The position numbers were made by a program, and so were the translations under genes. Below are positions 1 to 6,156 of a DNA stretch of 10,374 nucleotides, piece after piece; within the stretch, counting starts at the first letter, position 1; every line of letters begins with the position of its first letter. The notes beneath the pieces are model-generated. The model had not been told where the DNA came from and made no database searches. It was given only the letters and a program-made list of their open reading frames with translations. This DNA is from Clostridium sp. UBA6758. Its GTDB lineage: Bacteria; Bacillota; Clostridia; Clostridiales; Clostridiaceae. Location: positions 12,587-22,960 of the forward strand of contig DKGY01000038.1 in NCBI GenBank assembly GCA_002453475.1. The letters run 5' to 3'.

Positions 1-43
1 TTCATAGGAATAAAACATAACGGAGATTAATATTAAGAAATAC

Positions 44-67
44 ATAGATATTGAGAGTAATATCTAT
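44..67. other. Perfect 9-bp inverted repeat (possible weak terminator of an upstream gene)
   Basis: Arms ATAGATATT (44-52) and AATATCTAT (59-67) pair perfectly around a 6-nt loop, GAGAGT, and are followed by TTATTTAAAT. Frame 1 is open only to a TAA at 28-30, so the hairpin could end a gene lying to the left. The stem has a single G-C pair and only a broken T-run, so termination would be weak. In DNA this AT-rich it could also be chance. Confidence 0.35.
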
Positions 68-106
68 TATTTAAATAAATTGAACCAAAACAACCTACTA
101 TATAGC

Positions 107-134
107 TTGACTACTTTAGGCTTTGGTGTATAAT
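107..134 (+). promoter_or_regulatory. Sigma-A type promoter for the dipeptide epimerase gene
   Basis: TTGACT (107-112) and a perfect TATAAT (129-134) are separated by 16 nt, a good match to the housekeeping consensus. Transcription should start near 141, giving a leader of about 135 nt before the ATG at 275. The 8-mer CTTGACTA occurs at 106-113, covering the -35, and again at 140-147, at the expected start site. This could be a regulator-binding direct repeat, though it may be coincidence. Confidence 0.65.
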
Positions 135-179
135 TATGACTTGACTAGATAGAAATTTTTACGAAAATGTAGAAAATCT

Positions 180-229
180 ATCCTATTTTATTTTTAGCAT
201 ATTCTTTATGAATAAAATACAAATAGGAT
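180..229 (+). other. Hairpin in the 5' leader of the epimerase mRNA
   Basis: ATCCTATTT plus TATTTT (180-194) pairs with AAAATA plus AAATAGGAT (214-229), leaving one bulged C at 220: a 15-bp stem around a loop of about 19 nt. No T-run follows, so it does not look like a terminator. A weaker alternative pairing, GATAGA (148-153) with TCTATC (177-182), overlaps its left arm by three bases. No known riboswitch consensus was recognised. The AT-richness makes chance pairing a real possibility. Confidence 0.35.
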
Positions 230-274
230 TAATAATATTAAAAATATAAATTTATAAATAGTAGGGGTATAAAA

Positions 275-1366
275 ATGATTATTGCAGATGTTAAAGTTGG
301 TAGAATCACAATGCCATTAAAAAAACCATTCGTAACTAAAAACGGAGTTTATAATTATTCTAACGAAGTAGTTGTAAAGATATTTACAGAAAATGGGGAC
401 ATTGGAATAGGAAGTGCAGCTCCAGCACCAAGGGTAACAGGGGAGACAGAAAGTTCAATTGTAGGTGCTATTAAGCATATTACTACTTTTATTAAGGGCA
501 TGGACCTTACTTGTCTTCAATGTATTTTTAAAGTTATGGATGAATGCATTAAAGGAAATAATAGTGCAAAGGCAGCTGTGGAAATTGCTATATACGATCT
601 TTGGAGCAAAGGAGTAAATACTCCATTATATAAGTTATTAGGAGGATTTAATTCAACAGTACTTACAGATATAACTATACAAGATGATGATAAGATGGAA
701 AATATGATAAATGCAGCCTATGAAGCTACTAGAGATGGCTATACTAATATTAAGATAAAGCTTGGAAATAATGTAGAATCAGACTTTGAAAAAGTAAAAT
801 TTATTAGACGTGCTATTAGAAAAGGAATAAAAGTAAGAGTTGATGGTAATCAAGGTTGGTCTCCAAAAGATGCAATAAAAATTATTAAGAAAATAGAGCA
901 ATTAGATTTGGATATAGAGTTTGTGGAACAACCAGTTAAAGGTTGGGATATAGAAGGATTAAAATTTATAAAAGATAATGTGGACACTATGATTTTGGCT
1001 GATGAATCAGTATTTGGATCACCAGAGGCGTTTAAGGTAATTCAGAATAGAGCTTGTGATTTAATTAATATAAAACTGATGAAATGTGGTGGAATACAAA
1101 ATGCCATAAGAATTTATAATATGGCAGATACTATGGGTATAAGGTGCATGGTTGGATGTATGCTAGAGAGTAAGATTGGAATCACAGCAGCAGCTAGTTT
1201 TGCAGCATCAAGAGGAAATATGATAACAGCAGATTTAGATACAATGATATACTTTGCAGAAGATCCTATAGTTGGAGGGGCAATCTTTGAAGGAAATAAA
1301 ATCACTTTATCTGATGAGCCTGGTCTTGGAATTACTGATATAAAAGGCTGGGAAGAAATAATATAA
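275..1366 (+). CDS. Dipeptide epimerase, enolase superfamily (L-Ala-D/L-Glu epimerase-like)
   Basis: This 363-residue cytosolic enzyme belongs to the muconate-lactonizing-enzyme subgroup of the enolase superfamily, which epimerises the C-terminal residue of dipeptides. An N-terminal capping domain (about 1-125) precedes the barrel. The catalytic set is complete: K160 and K162 in KIKLG, metal ligands D190 (DGNQGW), E218 (EQPV) and D243 (ADESVF), and K268 in NIKLMKCGG. D320 and D322 match the Asp pair that holds the dipeptide amino group in Bacillus YkfB. From a recalled alignment, YkfB Arg24, thought to bind the Glu side chain, is Gly24 here (with Lys22 nearby), so the substrate may not be Ala-Glu. 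The start is fixed by AGGGG at 263-267, 7 nt before ATG. No murein-peptide peptidase or transporter gene adjoins it. No terminator separates it from helD 127 bp downstream, so read-through is possible. The family is certain; the substrate is inferred. Confidence 0.9.
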   Translation: MIIADVKVGRITMPLKKPFVTKNGVYNYSNEVVVKIFTENGDIGIGSAAPAPRVTGETESSIVGAIKHITTFIKGMDLTCLQCIFKVMDECIKGNNSAKAAVEIAIYDLWSKGVNTPLYKLLGGFNSTVLTDITIQDDDKMENMINAAYEATRDGYTNIKIKLGNNVESDFEKVKFIRRAIRKGIKVRVDGNQGWSPKDAIKIIKKIEQLDLDIEFVEQPVKGWDIEGLKFIKDNVDTMILADESVFGSPEAFKVIQNRACDLINIKLMKCGGIQNAIRIYNMADTMGIRCMVGCMLESKIGITAAASFAASRGNMITADLDTMIYFAEDPIVGGAIFEGNKITLSDEPGLGITDIKGWEEII

Positions 1367-1493
1367 ATCAACTTTATATATCTACACATTATGTAAACTT
1401 AGCATGGATAGAAGAGTCTAAGATTTAAATGTAGAATTTAGAATAAGGCACCATGAAAATTTATTATAAGAATCTAATAAAGGAAGTGGTTTT

Positions 1494-3620
1494 ATGTCAA
1501 ATAATCTTAAAGAACAATTAAAGAAACAGCTAGAAGTTGCCATAGAAGAAGAAAGATTAGAGCATGTTATAAAAATTATAAATGATGAAATCCTTAAGTG
1601 TATAGAGAAAAGAAAGCATATAACCAATGCCATATTAGAGTACAGGAAAAATGTTTTAGAAGAATTTAAAGATGATGAAGATAAGATAATAGAGTATTTT
1701 GACCATGAAAACTATGTGAAAGAAGAAAACTTTAAAAGTACTGATAGAAAATTAAAGGAACTAACAGTGTTAAAGTCTTCCCCTTATTTTGGAAAGGTTA
1801 CTTTTAGAGAAGAAGATTATGGAATAGAAGATATATATATTGGGAGGTTCGGAGTTACTTTAGAGAAAACATTTGAACCACTAATTGTAGATTGGAGAGC
1901 TCCAATTTCAGCACTTTTTTATAATGGTGCAGGAAATGTTGGACATTATAATTCACCGGATGGAGAAATTACAGCTTCTATTTTAGGAAGAATCCAATAT
2001 ATCATAAAAAGAGGTAAGTTAGAGGGATTATTTAATTCTAATATTGATATAAAAGACGATATTCTTCAAATGGTATTAAGCAAAAATTCTTCAGATAAGC
2101 TGAAAGACATAGTTATGACTATACAACAAGAGCAAGATGAGATTATAAGACAAGATAAGAATAAAATACTAGTGGTCGATGGAGTAGCTGGAAGTGGTAA
2201 AACGACTATTGCACTTCATAGAGTTGCTTATTTAATCTATAACTATAGAAAGCTATTAGAAAATAAGGTTTTAATATTAGGACCTAATAGAATATTTATA
2301 GATTATATTTCAAATGTTCTTCCAACTCTAGGCGAGACAGGCGTGTTCCAAACTACATTTTTAGATTTAGCTTTAGAGTTAGTAGATGTAGATGATGTTA
2401 TAGATATTAAAGATGTTATGGAAAGAATTCTTAACAAAGACAAAAATTTTGAGAAGAAAATTATTTATAAGAGATCTTTGAAATTTATGGATGATCTAGA
2501 TAAACTTATCATTAAATTGGAAGAAGATAGTTATATTTGCGATGGTGTTTTCTTTAGGGATAAAGTTATAGCAACTAAAGAAGAAATTAAAAGCATGTTT
2601 ACGAAAGATTTTACTTCACTGCCGTTGTTTAGGAGAAGTAAAAAAATTAAAAGGATTTTATTTTCTAGAATTAGTGATGTTAGAGATGAAGAGTTTAGAT
2701 CTATTGAAAAGCAATATAAAGAAAAAAAGGAAGAGTATACTCAGGAAGAATTAATACTTCATATAAATGATTTAGAATTTAAAAGAAAATTAGAGATAAG
2801 AGAATTAGTAAGAGATGCAATGAAAGTAAAAGCTACCTTAAATTATTTAGATGAAAAAAGTATAGAGGAAATATATAAAGAGTTTAATGGTGATGAAGAA
2901 TATACAGAAGAAGATTTGGTTGCTATACTATACTTAAAAGTTAAGCTTAAGGGTTTAAAACTTAATAGAGAAATTAAACATTTAGTAATTGATGAGGCTC
3001 AAGATTATTCACCACTACAATTTATAGTATTAAAAGAACTAGTAAATACTAAGTCTATGACCATAGTTGGAGATAGTAACCAGCAATTAATATATAATGG
3101 AAGTAAATCTTCTTTAAGTCACATTAAAGATGTATTTAGTGAGGATTTAGTTGAATTGTTTAAGCTAAATAAAAGTTATCGTTCAACTAAAGAAATCATG
3201 GAATATAGCAATCAGTATATAGATGATATTTCCATAGTACCTATGGTTAGAACTGGGGCTCCTGTTAATGAGATATTAGTAAGAGATGAGAGCGAGCTTA
3301 AAGAAAATATTATAGACCTAGTAACTGGCTTAAAGAAAAAAAATCTAGAAAACATAGCAATAGTAACTAAGAATTTATCTCAGTCTAAGAATATATATGA
3401 GTTGTTAAAAGAAGATGTTTCATTGAAGATCATAGATAAAGAGAATATTCATATTGCAGAGGGAACTATGATTATGCCTAGCTATTATGCAAAAGGATTA
3501 GAATTTGATGGAGCTATTATAATTGAAGAGGAAATTCAAGATATATATAAGGATAATTTAATGTATATAATGTGTACTAGAGCACTTCATGATTTAATAG
3601 TTATTAAAAATAAAAAATAA
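1494..3620 (+). CDS. helD: RNA polymerase recycling motor HelD (UvrD/Rep-like superfamily 1 ATPase)
   Basis: The 708-residue product resembles HelD, which inserts into the channels of stalled RNA polymerase and frees it from nucleic acid using ATP. The charged helical N-terminus (about 1-95) corresponds to the arm that enters the secondary channel; DWRAP follows at 133-137. Superfamily 1 motifs occur in order: a Q-motif-like TIQQEQDEIIRQ (209-220), Walker A GVAGSGKTT (230-238), Walker B DEAQD (500-504), motif III IVGDSNQQ (524-531), motif IV LNKSYRST (558-565), AKGLEFDGA (666-674) and CTRALHDL (694-701). The stretch at about 290-470 between Walker A and B is charged and helical, where HelD has its polymerase-clamp insertion. 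It is somewhat shorter than Bacillus subtilis HelD (774 residues). AGGAAG at 1481-1486 sets the start. No convincing promoter was seen in 1367-1493, only a weak TTTAGA (1437) with TATTAT (1462). It ends in the terminator at 3616-3650. UvrD-type helicases are the alternative, but DWRAP and the arm favour HelD. Confidence 0.92.
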   Translation: MSNNLKEQLKKQLEVAIEEERLEHVIKIINDEILKCIEKRKHITNAILEYRKNVLEEFKDDEDKIIEYFDHENYVKEENFKSTDRKLKELTVLKSSPYFGKVTFREEDYGIEDIYIGRFGVTLEKTFEPLIVDWRAPISALFYNGAGNVGHYNSPDGEITASILGRIQYIIKRGKLEGLFNSNIDIKDDILQMVLSKNSSDKLKDIVMTIQQEQDEIIRQDKNKILVVDGVAGSGKTTIALHRVAYLIYNYRKLLENKVLILGPNRIFIDYISNVLPTLGETGVFQTTFLDLALELVDVDDVIDIKDVMERILNKDKNFEKKIIYKRSLKFMDDLDKLIIKLEEDSYICDGVFFRDKVIATKEEIKSMFTKDFTSLPLFRRSKKIKRILFSRISDVRDEEFRSIEKQYKEKKEEYTQEELILHINDLEFKRKLEIRELVRDAMKVKATLNYLDEKSIEEIYKEFNGDEEYTEEDLVAILYLKVKLKGLKLNREIKHLVIDEAQDYSPLQFIVLKELVNTKSMTIVGDSNQQLIYNGSKSSLSHIKDVFSEDLVELFKLNKSYRSTKEIMEYSNQYIDDISIVPMVRTGAPVNEILVRDESELKENIIDLVTGLKKKNLENIAIVTKNLSQSKNIYELLKEDVSLKIIDKENIHIAEGTMIMPSYYAKGLEFDGAIIIEEEIQDIYKDNLMYIMCTRALHDLIVIKNKK

Positions 3621-3650
3621 TAGTACCTTAGGTGCTATTATTTTTTATTT
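3616..3650. terminator. Bidirectional intrinsic terminator between helD and the twin P-loop ATPase gene
   Basis: AATAATAGTACC (3616-3627) pairs with GGTGCTATTATT (3631-3642) around a TTA loop, a 12-bp stem with one G-T wobble. TTTTTTATTT follows on the plus strand, and the A-rich DNA to the left gives a matching T-run on the minus strand. The two genes converge with only 41 bp between their stops, so one hairpin serves both. Its left arm overlaps the helD stop codon. Confidence 0.85.
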
Positions 3651-3661
3651 AAAATATATTA

Positions 3662-4747
3662 TTAATTTTCTTTGTATCCTTGAATTTTAGCTAATATTTC
3701 CTCATAAATTTGGTCGGCTTTATTAAAATCCATATTAGGAACATAAAATTCTTCTAATTCATCATGTAAATCTTTAGCTGTTTTTATACAATCGAGACCT
3801 TTTTGAAGTAGAATGTAGAATATGGAAGAAACATCGTCTATATCATCTTGTTTCTTTTCAATATAATTTGTATCTAATAGACTATCCATATCATATTGCT
3901 CACCATGAAATTCAATTTTAGTAATTTCATTTGATGTTACTATGGCAACATTTAATTCAGGAATTAATAAATGTTCAATCTTTTCAGGATTTAGTGGAGT
4001 GTGTAGAATTTCTACATCTAGACCTCTTCTAGTAGCTTCATCTGCAATATATTCAAGAACTCGAGTTTTACCAGTTCCAGGTGCTCCTTTAAGTACATAA
4101 ACACTCGACATATCCTTTATTATATTATGAATATAAGTTATAACTCCCTTTGGAGTAAATCCTGTTGCAAATAAGTGGCGTTTTTTACCCAGTGATGAGA
4201 AGGTGTTAGGAAGAATTCTATTTTTTAAATTTTCTTTTAAAATATTAAGTTCATATAGATTTAGAGCATTATTATTAAATGTATACCAATCATCATAAAT
4301 ACATTTAGAAGCAGCAAAAAATCTATAAGCTCGTCTAAAGGAATATCCAATTTCTCTATTTACAGCTAGAATGTGAAATTTTATGTTTTTAAAATTTTCT
4401 TCTTTTAAACATATTCCCATATTTACTATATCATCTACAGCACCAGGGGTAACAGGGTCTATCATATGGGGAGATGTACCATCAACCATAGCTACATTTA
4501 ATCCTTTAATTAGGATTCCATCTAAAGAATCACTATCAGAAGAACAATGATGAAATTCTACATTATAACCTCTGTCAATGTAGTATTTTCCAATTTTTTT
4601 CATAAGAGAAGATTTGCCTGTACCAGGACCTCCCTTTAAACAAATGATTCTAGTAGCATCTTTTTGCGAAACAATATAATTAAAGTGAGAATAAAAACCT
4701 TTTCCAGTATTGCCACCTAAAAAATAGTGAGTGGATTTTCCGGTCAT
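3662..4747 (-). CDS. Twin P-loop ATPase of unknown function (PRK06851-type family)
   Basis: This 361-residue soluble protein is a tandem duplication of a P-loop NTPase domain. Walker A sequences lie at 39-47 (GGPGTGKSS) and 221-229 (GAPGTGKTR), exactly 182 residues apart. Residues 37-88 align without gaps to 219-270; I count 21 identities in 52 by hand. Shared positions include H67/H249 and LNVA (83-86/265-268). The first copy continues VDGTSPH, with D89 as a Walker B-like acid; the second reads VTSNEIT, with Thr271 there. The repeats otherwise differ: the first carries a His/Cys/Ser-rich patch at 66-73, and the second ends in an acidic tail. I recognise it as a family annotated in clostridia and bacilli only as an ATPase; its substrate is unknown. 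The start is set by GGAGG at 4755-4759, 7 nt before ATG. It may be co-transcribed with the transporter 77 bp upstream, although a TATAAT at 4783-4788 could give it its own promoter. Confidence 0.85.
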   Translation of the reverse strand: MTGKSTHYFLGGNTGKGFYSHFNYIVSQKDATRIICLKGGPGTGKSSLMKKIGKYYIDRGYNVEFHHCSSDSDSLDGILIKGLNVAMVDGTSPHMIDPVTPGAVDDIVNMGICLKEENFKNIKFHILAVNREIGYSFRRAYRFFAASKCIYDDWYTFNNNALNLYELNILKENLKNRILPNTFSSLGKKRHLFATGFTPKGVITYIHNIIKDMSSVYVLKGAPGTGKTRVLEYIADEATRRGLDVEILHTPLNPEKIEHLLIPELNVAIVTSNEITKIEFHGEQYDMDSLLDTNYIEKKQDDIDDVSSIFYILLQKGLDCIKTAKDLHDELEEFYVPNMDFNKADQIYEEILAKIQGYKEN

Positions 4748-4824
4748 AATTAAACCTCCAATGATTTCTACACTATCATAATATTATATTAAGTTGAAAA
4801 TGGTTAATGAAAAATCCAAATTAA

Positions 4825-6003
4825 TTAAATAAAAGATGCATCTACAGTGATTATGACATTGTATTTTGGAAAAACTTTCTTAATCTCTTCGTTTATTTGT
4901 TTTTGCAATTGAAGTTCTGATTCTTTAGTTATTATAAAATCATCGGTAACTACTACATCAAATATTAAATTTTTATAGTCACCTTCACCTACTACTCTAA
5001 AATCATGAAAGGAGGATATATAAGGAATTTTATTTAAAACTTCCTCTAATTCTTCTTTTGCACCGAGAATCTCCTCATCATTTGTAGTTACTGGATCCAT
5101 ATGAATGAGTAAATATATGCCTAACTCAGCAGAAATTTCTTTTTCTGCTCTATCTATAACCTCATGAGCAGCAACAACAGAGATATCAAGAGGGATTTCA
5201 GCATGAATAGAAGCAATTATTCTTCCAGGTCCATAGTTATGAACTAGCAAGTCATGAGTACCATCTATATGTTCATAGGAAAGTAACATTCGTTGAATAT
5301 CTTCTACTAAATCTTCATCAGGAGCAACTCCAAGCAATGGGTTTAAAGTATCTTTAATTAGATTATACCCTGCATAAAGAATTACTAAGGAAACAACTAA
5401 GCCAATATATCCGTCTATAGGGAGTGTGGTAAACTTAGAGATTAGTAGTGATATAACTACAGTAGAAGAAGATATTACATCACTTATTGAGTCTACAGAA
5501 GAAGCTTTAAGGGCAGAAGAATTTATCTTATTACCTATACCTTTATAGAATCTACTTAACCATATTTTAAATGAGATAGATATTATTAAAAGAATAAATG
5601 GAAGTAATGCAAATTCTACAGGAACAGGATTTTTTATTCTATCAAAAGAGCTTTTTATAAACTCAAAGCCAACTAATATTACTAAAAATGCAACTATAAG
5701 ACCAGAAATATACTCAATTCTTCCATGTCCGAAGGGATGTTCTTTATCTGCTGGCTTACTTGAAAGTTTAAACCCAAATATCGTTACTAATGAAGCACCG
5801 ACGTCTGAGAGGTTATTAAAAGCATCAGCAATTACAGCAATACTATTAACTAAAAGTCCGACAGTAATTTTAATTAGAAATAAAACTAGATTTACTAAAA
5901 TACCAACAACTCCACCAAGATATCCATAGAGCTCTCTAACTTTTTTATTTTTTATATCTTCACTATTTTTAATAAATTTTTTTATAAGTATTTGAGAAAT
6001 CAA
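4825..6003 (-). CDS. Cation diffusion facilitator exporter, manganese-type metal site (predicted)
   Basis: A 392-residue inner-membrane metal/proton antiporter of the CDF family. About six membrane helices lie roughly at 29-51, 53-77, 97-120, 129-149, 166-190 and 195-215, and the family sequence KEHPFGHGRIEY is at 87-98. Aligned to E. coli YiiP, the transport site is N63/D67 in helix 2 and D171/D175 in helix 5. The Asn-Asp/Asp-Asp set is known from manganese exporters such as pneumococcal MntE, whereas zinc transporters carry His in helix 5. The cytosolic dimerisation domain (about 225-305) ends in IHMDPV. A further segment of about 80 residues (310-392) looks like a second, diverged copy of that fold and makes the protein longer than the usual 300 or so. 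The start is TTG at 6003: no ATG is near, and AGAGGTG sits 6 nt upstream. A promoter lies at 6045-6053. Manganese export is inferred from the ligands only; iron or cobalt remain possible. Confidence 0.9.
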   Translation of the reverse strand: MISQILIKKFIKNSEDIKNKKVRELYGYLGGVVGILVNLVLFLIKITVGLLVNSIAVIADAFNNLSDVGASLVTIFGFKLSSKPADKEHPFGHGRIEYISGLIVAFLVILVGFEFIKSSFDRIKNPVPVEFALLPFILLIISISFKIWLSRFYKGIGNKINSSALKASSVDSISDVISSSTVVISLLISKFTTLPIDGYIGLVVSLVILYAGYNLIKDTLNPLLGVAPDEDLVEDIQRMLLSYEHIDGTHDLLVHNYGPGRIIASIHAEIPLDISVVAAHEVIDRAEKEISAELGIYLLIHMDPVTTNDEEILGAKEELEEVLNKIPYISSFHDFRVVGEGDYKNLIFDVVVTDDFIITKESELQLQKQINEEIKKVFPKYNVIITVDASFI

Positions 6004-6009
6004 TTTTTA

Positions 6010-6016
6010 CACCTCT
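6010..6016 (-). promoter_or_regulatory. Ribosome binding site that fixes a TTG start for the CDF transporter
   Basis: On the minus strand AGAGGTG lies 6 nt before TTG (6003-6001). The reading frame has no nearby ATG or GTG, and the next residues ISQILIKK lead straight into the charged N-terminal arm of the transporter, so the non-ATG start is well supported. Confidence 0.75.
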
Positions 6017-6044
6017 TTATCAATATATTTTTTCTTATAATTAT

Positions 6045-6053
6045 AGTATAACA
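6045..6053 (-). promoter_or_regulatory. Extended -10 promoter for the CDF transporter gene
   Basis: The minus strand reads TG-T-TATACT from 6053 to 6045, an extended -10. TTGATA (6070-6065) lies upstream but is only 14 nt from this hexamer. It would be 16 nt from TACTAT or 19 nt from TATAAT, two overlapping alternatives. Transcription should start near 6038, leaving a leader of about 35 nt with no room for a manganese riboswitch. Confidence 0.5.
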
Positions 6054-6112
6054 TGAGAACGTATTATCAATTAGGGAAAATTATAAAATTCATAGGAAAT
6101 GTAGTAAAAGTT

Positions 6113-6121
6113 TGGTATACT
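6113..6121 (+). promoter_or_regulatory. Extended -10 promoter for the M18 aminopeptidase gene
   Basis: TG-G-TATACT at 6113-6121 is an extended -10 with no good -35 hexamer at the usual distance. It predicts transcription from about 6128 and a leader of about 29 nt. The octamer TATACTAT at 6116-6123 is the exact inverse of that in the divergent transporter promoter (6050-6043). Confidence 0.5.
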
Positions 6122-6156
6122 ATTGTTAGTATTTTGTTTAAAGGAGGGGGTTAATT

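Noticed and set aside
1..30. Possible tail of an upstream gene (nine codons then TAA in frame 1).
   Set aside because: Nine codons carry no recognisable motif and cannot be told from chance.
1114..1389. Minus-strand open frame across the 3' end of the epimerase gene.
   Set aside because: The plus strand encodes conserved enzyme motifs over the same bases, so this frame is a shadow.
1418..1633. Minus-strand open frame across the start of helD.
   Set aside because: It overlaps the helD ribosome binding site and N-terminal arm and has no family resemblance.
6004..6156. Manganese riboswitch or a Fur/MntR-type box upstream of the CDF gene.
   Set aside because: The leader is only about 35 nt and no known box consensus was found; the palindrome TATAATTATA at 6036-6045 is just AT-rich promoter sequence.
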